The position numbers and the translations under genes are program-made. A stretch of 52,286 nucleotides of DNA from Bacteroidales bacterium (GTDB taxonomy: Bacteria > Bacteroidota > Bacteroidia > Bacteroidales > UBA932). The notes under the pieces are model-generated. The model ran no database searches. It was not told the DNA's origin and saw only the letters and a list, made by a program, of their open reading frames with translations. Below, piece by piece: positions 33,732 to 40,841 of the stretch (its first letter is position 1; each line of letters begins with the position of its first letter). Where the stretch lies: positions 1-52,286 of the forward strand of contig JAFUDV010000024.1 of the NCBI GenBank assembly GCA_017464245.1, written 5' to 3'.

Positions 33732-34208
33732 TTACTTCCAGTTCTTGTAGGGGTTCTTCATGAGCATGGAGTTGAAGTACTTGGGGTCGCCCGTGACTTC
33801 CTCTCCCAGCCAGTCCGGCTTGTCGAAGGGCTCGTTCTCGTCGGCGAGCTCCACCTCGGCCACGGTGAGGCCGTCGTTGTCGCCGTAGAACTCATCGACT
33901 TCCCAGACATGCTTGCCGTCGGTGTTCTTCACCAGGTAGCGGGTCTTGTCGATGACGCCCGGCTCGGCGAGGTCCAGGAGGGCCTTCACGTCCTCGACGG
34001 GGATTTCCTTCTCCCATTCGAAGCGGGCGGCGCCGGAGGCGTTGCCGATGCCCTTGACGGTGATGAAGCCCTTGTCCCCTTTCACGCGGATGCGCACGGT
34101 GCGCTCCGGAACGGAAGAGAGGTAGCCCTGGGTGATGCGGGTGGCCTTGAAGGCGTCGGCCTTGAAGTCGCCCTTCACCAGGAATTTCTTTTCAATTTCC
34201 TGTGCCAT
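33732..34208 (-). CDS. CYTH-domain protein (triphosphate tunnel metalloenzyme)
   Basis: A protein of 158 residues, a single CYTH domain. The N-terminal EIEKKFLV is the diagnostic ExExK motif, followed by beta strands with alternating charged residues that line the tunnel: RTVRIRVKGDKGFITVKG, FEWEKEI, DKTRYLV, HVWEVDEFYG and LTVAEVEL. Stand-alone bacterial CYTH proteins of this length are often inorganic triphosphatases that release Pi from PPPi with Mg2+ or Mn2+. It has no signal peptide and should be cytosolic. It is flanked by a second, divergent CYTH-like gene (6 bases upstream) and the SLC13 carrier. Confidence 0.92.
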   Translation of the reverse strand: MAQEIEKKFLVKGDFKADAFKATRITQGYLSSVPERTVRIRVKGDKGFITVKGIGNASGAARFEWEKEIPVEDVKALLDLAEPGVIDKTRYLVKNTDGKHVWEVDEFYGDNDGLTVAEVELADENEPFDKPDWLGEEVTGDPKYFNSMLMKNPYKNWK

Positions 34209-34214
34209 GGTTTC

Positions 34215-34853
34215 TTACTCGTTTGCTAAGGGTTTGTCGATCATGCCGATTACGCGCTTGATGGCCTGGAGGTAATTGATGTTCTCCACGCCCTCGAGGC
34301 CGCAGTCCGCGATGGTCTTCTTGATGTCCTCGATTTCCGTGGACTCGGAGTTGATGGTGACGACCTTGGCGCCGTTGATCAGGACGTTGCCCACCTCGCA
34401 GATCGTGTTGTTCACCATGTAGCCGAAGCGCTGCTTGTGCACGCGGACGGCGGCGAGGTCCGGATTGGCCTTGACCATCGCGATGAACTCCTCGTAGGTG
34501 TAGGTATCCTTGTCCAGCTTGGGCATCTCCACCATGAAGGCGGGGAAGACCTCCTTCTCCAGCACCTCGCGGGAGATCGGGAATTCACCCTTCATGAGGG
34601 GGTTCCACTGCTCGAGGCCGTCCACGGTCTGGACATAGGTCTTGATGTCCATCTTCCCGCCGCGGATCTTGGTGTTGTTGATGTCGTTCTTCGCGGAGAT
34701 GATGTAGATCTCGTCGCTGGTGCGCTCCCATACCTTCTCGGGGACAGGGACGGAAAGGCGGGCCATCCGCTTGTGCGCTTCGCAGAAGCACTGTCCGAAG
34801 CTACGGAACTCGAAGCGGGGTTTCGACTGTTCGCCGATTTTCAATTCTGCCAT
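34215..34853 (-). CDS. Divergent CYTH-like protein
   Basis: A cytosolic protein of 212 residues. RFEFRSF near the N-terminus stands where CYTH has ExExK. The segment EIYIISAKNDINNTKIRGGKMDIK is the CYTH-type pattern of strands ending in KIR and DIK, and GLEQWNPLMKGEFPI follows. The C-terminal half repeats the layout (AAVRVHKQRFGYMV, NTICEVGNVLINGAKVVTINSES). The missing acidic/basic residues of the ExExK motif suggest altered metal or phosphate binding, so it may be regulatory or use another substrate. It sits directly before the canonical CYTH gene; both are in the porin operon. A family name cannot be fixed without a profile search. Confidence 0.65.
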   Translation of the reverse strand: MAELKIGEQSKPRFEFRSFGQCFCEAHKRMARLSVPVPEKVWERTSDEIYIISAKNDINNTKIRGGKMDIKTYVQTVDGLEQWNPLMKGEFPISREVLEKEVFPAFMVEMPKLDKDTYTYEEFIAMVKANPDLAAVRVHKQRFGYMVNNTICEVGNVLINGAKVVTINSESTEIEDIKKTIADCGLEGVENINYLQAIKRVIGMIDKPLANE

Positions 34854-34873
34854 AATATCAGTGTTTAAAGGTT

Positions 34874-35698
34874 TCAGTTCTTGGCATAGTCATCTTCCGT
34901 GGCGTCCGTGGAGTTGGCCTCGCCGGGGGTGAAGGTGTCCGTGCGCATCCACTTGCCGGTGCCGTCCGGCACCCGGCTCCAGGAGCCCTTGTAGTTGGTG
35001 ATGGAGGCACCCCAGGCGCCCGTTTCGTCCTTGTCGCCGCGCTGGAAGGTGTCCAGTTTCTTGCCGGACGGGTCGAAGAGCTCCACGATGACGCTCTTCT
35101 TGGCGGAGAAGCCGCTGGAGAAGCCCCTTTCCGTCAGGCCCTTGGCGCCGATGATGGCGAAGAAACCATGGGCGGGAACCACTTCGCCGTCGATGCCGGT
35201 CCAGGTGAGCGCCTCGTCCTTGTTGATGGTCACGCCGTTGAGCTTGATCGGGAAGTCGCTGAGGTTCACGAGCTCGAAGAACTTCTCCTCGTCCGCTCCG
35301 GCGCCATACACCTCGTTGAGCTTGAGCTTGGTCCAGTCGGTGGCCGGGTCGCCCACCTTGTAGGAGAACTTGTCGGAAGTGGTCGTGAAGCCGGCCTCGT
35401 TGGCGACTTCCACGGTGAAACTGACCTCGGTACCGTCCGCCATCGCAGGGATGGTCGCGGTGTAGGAGGTGCCGGAACCGGTCATCGGGACGCTCGTTCC
35501 GTTGTATTTGAGCGTGACGGAGGTCACCTTCTGGATGCCCGTGACGGTGGCCGTCACCTGCACGTCGGTATTGGAAGTCGGAGCTTCCGGGGAGAAGACC
35601 ACCTTTTCGATGGTGGAAGGGCCCTTGTACAGTTCATCCTTCACGCAGGCCGTGAAAGCCAGGAGAGCCGCTGCTGCGATCAAAAATATCTTTTTCAT
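34874..35698 (-). CDS. Lamin-tail-domain lipoprotein
   Basis: A protein of 274 residues with a lipoprotein signal (LIAAAALLAFTAC). An Ig/FN3-like beta domain (about 30-115: VVFSPEAPTSNTDVQVTATV, YTATIPAMADGTEVSF) is followed by a lamin-tail (LTD) fold (about 125-265: LKLNEVYGAGADEEKFFELVNLSDFPIKLNGVTI, then SWSRVPDGTGKW and FTPGEAN). LTDs are binding modules on secreted bacterial proteins; no enzymatic residues are seen. It is co-transcribed with the porin before it and the CYTH pair after it, so an outer-membrane accessory role near the porin is plausible but unproven. Confidence 0.85.
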   Translation of the reverse strand: MKKIFLIAAAALLAFTACVKDELYKGPSTIEKVVFSPEAPTSNTDVQVTATVTGIQKVTSVTLKYNGTSVPMTGSGTSYTATIPAMADGTEVSFTVEVANEAGFTTTSDKFSYKVGDPATDWTKLKLNEVYGAGADEEKFFELVNLSDFPIKLNGVTINKDEALTWTGIDGEVVPAHGFFAIIGAKGLTERGFSSGFSAKKSVIVELFDPSGKKLDTFQRGDKDETGAWGASITNYKGSWSRVPDGTGKWMRTDTFTPGEANSTDATEDDYAKN

Positions 35699-35719
35699 AA
35701 TTTCCGGATCTGTTAAGGG

Positions 35720-37084
35720 TTAGAAGTCGATCTCGAAACGGACGGCCAGCATGTGGTAGTCCACGCCCGCCTTGCCGGCGGCGGTGACGACCTTGGTATA
35801 GTCCTTGGTGGGATTCCCGGCGGCGTCCAGGCCTACGTTGAGCTTGTCCTTGCCGTTGGCGTAGCGGTCGTTGTTGTTGAACTGGTAGTTGAGCTGCATC
35901 TTCACGTTGTTGTTCACCCAGAAGTTCAGACCCAGGGTATAGGCCTCGGCGCAGCCGCCATAAACCGCCCCGTCATTCAGGTTGCAGAACTCATAGCGTC
36001 CGCACAGTTCGATGTCGCCCCACTTGCGGCCGCGCTCCACCTTGGTGTACTTGCCGCCGTTGGCGTCATAGCGCTGCTTGCCGCCGAACAGCAGGTAGCC
36101 GGCCTGGGCGTACCAGCCGTTGAAATTGAGGGTCGGAGCATCCTTGAAGAGGACGTTGTCGGCGACGTAGGCGGCCTCATAGCGGAGCCCGCCCCAGTGA
36201 CCGGCCAGTTCCACGGTCCAGAGATTGTGATGGTCCAGGCCCGGGAGGTTGTTGGTGTCCAGGTACTTCTTGCGGTTGATGCTGGTGGAGTTGCGGGCGC
36301 TGGCCCGGTAGGTGCCCCATTCACCGGTCGCCTCGCTCACCAGGGAGGTGCGGTAGGAATAGGCGGCGCCGAGGTGCAGGCTGGCGTTGCTCAGCTTGTA
36401 CAGCGGACGGAAGACGGCCTTCGCCGTGAGGGAGTAACCGGAATTGCGGCCGAAGTCCTTGTTGTTGTCGGCCACGTTGGTCCACTCCTCCTCGCCGGCC
36501 ACTTCCTGGGCGAAAGCGCCCGCGGAGAGCCAGAGCCAGTCTTTCGCATACTTGGCGTTGAAGCCCAGGTGGCGGGACGGGGTCAGCGCGGAGCACACCA
36601 TCGGACGCTCCATGAACTGGAGGTAACGGGAGGTGGTGTTGCGCTGGATGGAGAAATTCTCCTTGAAGTTGCCCACCTGCAGGTCCAGGTTGGGGATGCC
36701 GGTGAAGCGGACGATCGCGTCCTTGAGTTCCACCAGGCCGTTCGCGAGGTCCATGTCGAACTCACCGTACCAGTTCTCGTCGATCTGGCCTTTCACGGCG
36801 AAACGGGCGCGGCGGATCTGGACGCCGTTGCCGATCGGGTCGGCATAGTCGGGAGCGCCGAAGAAGACGGCGCCGTCGGCCTGGGCCCGGACGTCGAACC
36901 AGAGTTTGTAGCCCGAATTCGGGGATGCGAGGACGAGGATGCCGTCCTGGGCCTCCACGTCCAGGCGGTCGGACTGCACGGCAACGCCGTACTGGTTGTA
37001 CTTGACCGCCTTCTGCGCAAAAGCCGCCTGCGAGAAGAGCAACAAGGCGGCCATCAAATAAAATAATTTACGCATAACTGACAT
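35720..37084 (-). CDS. OprO/OprP-type (phosphate-selective) porin family protein
   Basis: A protein of 454 residues with a signal peptide (LFYLMAALLLFSQAAFAQ). The mature part is a beta barrel with many amphipathic strands, aromatic girdles and a terminal strand ending in VRFEIDF, as outer-membrane porins have. Segments such as IRRARFAVKGQIDENWYGEFDMDL, LQVGNFKENFSIQRNTTSRYLQFMERP and RWHLG-like repeats match the porin O/P family (PF07396). Family members in Pseudomonas are phosphate or polyphosphate channels; in Bacteroidota specificity is untested in most cases. The start is 37084, or the second ATG at 37075. It is the first gene of a five-gene operon. Confidence 0.88.
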   Translation of the reverse strand: MSVMRKLFYLMAALLLFSQAAFAQKAVKYNQYGVAVQSDRLDVEAQDGILVLASPNSGYKLWFDVRAQADGAVFFGAPDYADPIGNGVQIRRARFAVKGQIDENWYGEFDMDLANGLVELKDAIVRFTGIPNLDLQVGNFKENFSIQRNTTSRYLQFMERPMVCSALTPSRHLGFNAKYAKDWLWLSAGAFAQEVAGEEEWTNVADNNKDFGRNSGYSLTAKAVFRPLYKLSNASLHLGAAYSYRTSLVSEATGEWGTYRASARNSTSINRKKYLDTNNLPGLDHHNLWTVELAGHWGGLRYEAAYVADNVLFKDAPTLNFNGWYAQAGYLLFGGKQRYDANGGKYTKVERGRKWGDIELCGRYEFCNLNDGAVYGGCAEAYTLGLNFWVNNNVKMQLNYQFNNNDRYANGKDKLNVGLDAAGNPTKDYTKVVTAAGKAGVDYHMLAVRFEIDF

Positions 37085-37113
37085 AGGTTAGTGTTTTGTG
37101 TTCGTTTGCTAAT

Positions 37114-37143
37114 CAAAGATATATATTTTCGTTGAAATACAAA
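37114..37143 (-). promoter_or_regulatory. Promoter of the porin-LTD-CYTH-SLC13 operon
   Basis: On the minus strand, TTTG (37140-37143), 18 bases, then TATCTTTG (37114-37121), perfect. The 29-base leader before the ATG is A-rich. The surrounding 37100-37190 is the most AT-rich stretch nearby. Confidence 0.8.
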
Positions 37144-37189
37144 AACTTTTGTAAAATTTTTAATTCAATTTCGCCGAAAAGACAAAAGA

Positions 37190-37229
37190 AAGAGGCTGAC
37201 CGAAAAGGAGATTCTTAGGTCAGCCCCTT
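37190..37229 (-). terminator. Rho-independent terminator after the M6 protease operon
   Basis: A 12-bp stem (AAGAGGCTGACC with GGTCAGCCCCTT, one mismatch) around a 16-base loop. On the minus strand it is followed by a T-rich tract (37180-37190). It lies 15 bases after the stop of the last M6 gene and closes the eight-gene operon. Confidence 0.85.
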
Positions 37230-37244
37230 CGTGTCCGGGTGAAT

Positions 37245-38999
37245 CTACTGTACGTCCAGTTCGAGCGTCACGTCCCGGCTGTGGCCGTCGGGATAGGCGA
37301 GACGCGCCTCGACGGTATGGCGTCCGGCCGTAAGGACGACCGAAGCGGCCTCCGCAGGCTCGTCGTCGAAGTACCACGCCACGGAAACCGGGCGGACCTC
37401 CTCTTCCTCCACCAGTGCGAACGTGAAACGGTCGCCGGCCCTGTAGGGTCCTTCGCTCGCGATCGTATCGAGCGTCAGTCCGTCATAGGAAGCCTGGACA
37501 TCCACTGTCACCGTCCCGCCGGCATAGGCGATCCGGGAGAAGGAGACCTCGCCCTCGACTCCGTTCCAACTGACCGGCACATAGGAATCGACATTGCCGG
37601 AGGGGAAAGGGATCCGGGATTCGCTATAGGTGTGGAGCGAGCTCTGGTTTCCGGCCGGAACGATGTAGAAACAGGGATGGGAGCCGTTCTCGTTGATGCT
37701 GTTCGACTCCTCCCAGCGGTACCACAGGTCATGGGCCGTCGCCGTATAATAGGCGGTCCGGACCGGACGCGAGGACTTGTCGGCATGGTACACGACCATG
37801 CCGGCGGCCGGGATGTACCGGTCCCAGCCGGTCTTCGTCCGGTTCTCATAGATGAAAAACTCGCCGTCCATGTCCGTGAAAGTGCGGTACGCCACGTTCC
37901 CGTTGATGGGAGGAATCGTATAGGTGCCGGCCCTGGGGAATTCCTTGTAGTCGTCTTCGGTGACCCAGCCCAGATACATCCGTTCCTCGAAATTGAAGTA
38001 CGGAGGCGTACGCATGTCGTTGTTGTAGGAGCCGGAGCACATGGTGGAATAGGAGTACAGGCCGCCGGCGTAGCCGTTGGTATAGTAATCCGTGTCGTAC
38101 ATGTCCGGGAGGCCCATCGCATGGCCGAACTCGTGGCAGGCGGTTCCGATGCCGCCCATCTTTCCGGCCAGCTCGCCCTGGCCCGCCAGCTCGTTGGAGC
38201 AGGCATACTTGTCCACGCGGACGCCGTCCAGTGTCACGCTCTTGCCGGCCGCCGACAGTTCCCATTGGTGCGGCCAGATGGAATCGTCGTCCGAGGAGTC
38301 CGCCTCGCCGTAGCCGGCATAGTACATGAAGACCATGTCCACTTTGCCGTCGCCGTCGTTGTCATACCGGGAGAAGTCGATCTGCCCGTCCAGCGCCTGG
38401 CAGCCTTCAACAACCGCCTCCTCCGGATTCTTGTCGTTGCCGCTGCCGTCGTTGCCGCCGTAATAGGAATACTTGCGGGACAGTTTCACAGGACCGTACA
38501 CGTCGAAGACGGGCTCGAAAAGGCCGCCCGAATTGTCATAGTAGAAATCCCGGGCCGACCCGGTCGCTCCGTTCCGGGAATACCCCGGTTCGTTCATCTG
38601 GCGGTCGTAGGCCGCCTGGGGATCGTCGGAGGACGTGAAGGAGAGGTCGGAGAACTCCACCAGGATCACGAGGAAGTGCTTCTTTCCGATAGCGACATGC
38701 TCCCCTGCCTTCGCGGCGGAAGCCCGGAAAGCCTGCGTCCTGCGGGCGCCCGCCCGTCGACGGACCTCCCCCAGGTCGATGTCGGGGACCTCACGGAAGA
38801 AGCCGTCCGCATCCTTGCGGACCGTCCGTCCAGTGGCATCCGTCGTCCAGTGCGCGAATTCGTCCCCGTGCCGCTGGAGGACGATCCGGGTGCCGTCAGG
38901 CTGGACATACACCAGTTTTCCGGGATGGGCGGGGACCGCCAGGAGGACCTGGAGACCCGTCAGAAGGATGGCTGCGGCCGATAAGATCTGCTTTTTCAT
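37245..38999 (-). CDS. M6-family secreted metalloprotease, cassette copy 3
   Basis: A protein of 584 residues with a signal peptide (ILSAAAILLTGLQVLLAVPA). The prodomain has the family pattern PGKxxxxQPDGT and HGDEFAHWTTDATGR (about 25-70). The catalytic domain has IGTACHEFGHAMGLPDMYD (HExxHxxGxxD zinc site, near residue 286) and the Met-turn-like STMCSG. The Ca-binding-like DNDGDGKVDM precedes it. The last 80 residues are an Ig/PKD-like domain (YRAGDRFTFALV, AWYFDDEP, GRHTVEARLAYPDGH). Immune-inhibitor-A-type proteases act outside the cell. It follows the fimbrillin-like lipoprotein by 9 bases. No peptide gene follows; a terminator does. Confidence 0.93.
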   Translation of the reverse strand: MKKQILSAAAILLTGLQVLLAVPAHPGKLVYVQPDGTRIVLQRHGDEFAHWTTDATGRTVRKDADGFFREVPDIDLGEVRRRAGARRTQAFRASAAKAGEHVAIGKKHFLVILVEFSDLSFTSSDDPQAAYDRQMNEPGYSRNGATGSARDFYYDNSGGLFEPVFDVYGPVKLSRKYSYYGGNDGSGNDKNPEEAVVEGCQALDGQIDFSRYDNDGDGKVDMVFMYYAGYGEADSSDDDSIWPHQWELSAAGKSVTLDGVRVDKYACSNELAGQGELAGKMGGIGTACHEFGHAMGLPDMYDTDYYTNGYAGGLYSYSTMCSGSYNNDMRTPPYFNFEERMYLGWVTEDDYKEFPRAGTYTIPPINGNVAYRTFTDMDGEFFIYENRTKTGWDRYIPAAGMVVYHADKSSRPVRTAYYTATAHDLWYRWEESNSINENGSHPCFYIVPAGNQSSLHTYSESRIPFPSGNVDSYVPVSWNGVEGEVSFSRIAYAGGTVTVDVQASYDGLTLDTIASEGPYRAGDRFTFALVEEEEVRPVSVAWYFDDEPAEAASVVLTAGRHTVEARLAYPDGHSRDVTLELDVQ

Positions 39000-39008
39000 G
39001 ATTCCCTC

Positions 39009-40673
39009 CTACTTCTTGATGATGAAACCCTGGCCCATGGCCGTGGCAAGCCACACTTTCGGTCCTTCTTCCTTGACGACCGTACACACATACTCTCCGC
39101 TCAGGAGGATGTTCTTTCCCTTGCGGAACGAGACGGAGACCCGGGCGGTGCCGCCCTTGGCCAGCGTCGGATCATAGCCGGAAACCACCAGCTGCTCCTT
39201 CGCATCCGCATTCAGGAGGGAGAACTCCTCCGTCCCGTCCGGCAGGACGGCGCGGGAGAGCTGGTCCCCGCCCCGCACATAAGTCCGGCGAAGGGTCGGG
39301 AGATAGCATCCGTAATCCTGCTCGTCCATGAGCGGGTTGTCGGCGACGGGGCCGTCCGTCGCGATGCCCCGCCGGTAGATGGCGATATCCTTCATGTTCG
39401 TGGCCGACAGCTTGAAGCAGGAGAAACGGCTGGCCGCCGAATTGTACTTGATGAAGGCGGACTCCCCTTCCTGGGCGAACACGGAGGCGATGCCGTCCGT
39501 GACCGTGACCGTCCAGCTGGAGAGGGCGTCCTTCCGGTCGGTCTCCTGCAGCACGTTCTTGGAAGCGGCCGCCGTCAGGTATCCGGTGCCGGTATGGAAG
39601 GCCCACGTGCCCGCGGTGGCGCCTGCCTCCACGGTCAGGACCGTCAGTCCGGCGTAATCGAGGATGCGCCCGTCCTCGACCGTCACCGCCACGCGGTCCC
39701 GGTGGGGGGTTCCATTGTCATTCTGTGCGCCCAGCCCATAGGTGCCTGCAGTATTGACAATCAGGATCTCGTCCCCTTCCTGGAGGGATCCGGTCTCCAG
39801 GATCGAGAACACGGGCGTGATGTCCTGGATTTCGACGCCGGCGAAGTCCACGGAGAAACGGGCCACCTTGCCGGATTCGAAGCGGCGTCCTTCGGGGAAG
39901 GTGATCTCCTTGCTCAGGACGCCCCGGTCGGTGTACACGTTCAGGGTCATCGGCGTTCCGGACACGTCCACCGGAGCGCAGGCAAACCAGAGGTCGGCGG
40001 AAGCGTCCGTGAGGAGCGTGATGGTGTGGGAGGCTCCGTTGGAAGCGAGCGAGCCGTCCTCGCCCCAGTACCATTCGCCCACGACGGGCGTGGCGAAGAC
40101 AAGGTCCGCCTTCCGGACCGCGGCACCGTCGAGTCCCAGGTTCTTCAGGGTCACGCGCCCGTAAGCCGTCAGGTGCGAGAAATGGATGTCCACCTCGTCC
40201 GGCAGGGTGGCTGAGGAAGCGGATTTCGCCACCAGGAGCTGGGCAGCCTCGTCCACGGAGGTAGCAGAGGGTCTCTGCTCCGCGGCGATGGAGACGCTCC
40301 AGGCCTTCCGGCTCGGGCTGATGGCCCGGGCGGAGGACGCCGGGGAAACCGCATAGAAGGTAAAGGGGGCCGAGGTGCCCGCCGCATCGAAGGAAGCCTC
40401 GAAGGTGGCCGACACGCCGTCGGCGGAGGCCGTCAGGGAGGACGGTGCGGCCTTCCCGTAGTTCAGGGAAAGGAGGATTTCACGGTCGTTGTCGGTCCAC
40501 AGCGTCCGGTACACGCCGGAACCGGCCTCGGAGAAGGCGGTACGGGTCCCTTCGCCGGCCATGGCGTGGAAATGCACGGTCTTCTCCCCGGTGGCGGGGA
40601 TTTCCTGCCCGGCATTCCGGCAGCCGGCAAGGACGGAAAGGGCGGCGAGCGCCGCAAGAGAGGTCTTCTTCAT
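39009..40673 (-). CDS. Fimbrillin-like lipoprotein, cassette copy 3
   Basis: A lipoprotein of 554 residues (signal LAALSVLAGC). The N-terminal 270 residues resemble the fimbrillin/Mfa-like family: GEGTRTAF, TLWTDNDREILLSL, LLVAKSASS and VDIHFSHLTAYGRVTLKNL. The C-terminal part holds a beta-rich module (EGDEILIVNTAGTYGLGAQ, TGTGYLTAAAS, SRFSCFKLSATNMKDIAIYRR) and a final domain that ends FIIKK. It has exactly the same length as the lipoprotein at 42665-44329 and is its clear paralogue. Fimbrillins are shaft or tip subunits of surface fimbriae; whether this one polymerises is unknown. It precedes the M6 gene by 9 bases and follows the peptide gene by 9. Confidence 0.85.
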   Translation of the reverse strand: MKKTSLAALAALSVLAGCRNAGQEIPATGEKTVHFHAMAGEGTRTAFSEAGSGVYRTLWTDNDREILLSLNYGKAAPSSLTASADGVSATFEASFDAAGTSAPFTFYAVSPASSARAISPSRKAWSVSIAAEQRPSATSVDEAAQLLVAKSASSATLPDEVDIHFSHLTAYGRVTLKNLGLDGAAVRKADLVFATPVVGEWYWGEDGSLASNGASHTITLLTDASADLWFACAPVDVSGTPMTLNVYTDRGVLSKEITFPEGRRFESGKVARFSVDFAGVEIQDITPVFSILETGSLQEGDEILIVNTAGTYGLGAQNDNGTPHRDRVAVTVEDGRILDYAGLTVLTVEAGATAGTWAFHTGTGYLTAAASKNVLQETDRKDALSSWTVTVTDGIASVFAQEGESAFIKYNSAASRFSCFKLSATNMKDIAIYRRGIATDGPVADNPLMDEQDYGCYLPTLRRTYVRGGDQLSRAVLPDGTEEFSLLNADAKEQLVVSGYDPTLAKGGTARVSVSFRKGKNILLSGEYVCTVVKEEGPKVWLATAMGQGFIIKK

Positions 40674-40682
40674 CGCCGGTTG

Positions 40683-40841
40683 TCAAAAATCGCCCCACGG
40701 ATCGTCCGTGCCCGGGTCGATGGTTCCGGTTCCTCCGGACTGGAGGAACGAAAGCTCCGGGCGGGTATCGACCACACGCACCACGGGAGCGTCATAGGGG
40801 AGTCTGTTCGTTTCAAGCTGCATAGGCATGGGAAATTTCAT
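40683..40841 (-). CDS. Mini-peptide gene, 52 residues (cassette 2)
   Basis: ATG at 40841, TGA at 40683-40685. The 52-residue product has no signal peptide. Its C-terminal two thirds, from VRVVDTRPELSFLQSGG to IDPGTDDPWGDF, is nearly the same as in the 43-residue product at 44337-44468, in protein and DNA. The start shares TGATG with the stop of the M6 gene before it, so translation is coupled to the protease. The pattern (Pro-x-Val-x-Val-Val and a Gly/Asp/Trp tail) resembles the very short, poorly known peptides common in Bacteroidales. It could be a substrate, ligand or export-guided peptide of the adjacent M6 protease; this is inference. Confidence 0.75.
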   Translation of the reverse strand: MKFPMPMQLETNRLPYDAPVVRVVDTRPELSFLQSGGTGTIDPGTDDPWGDF

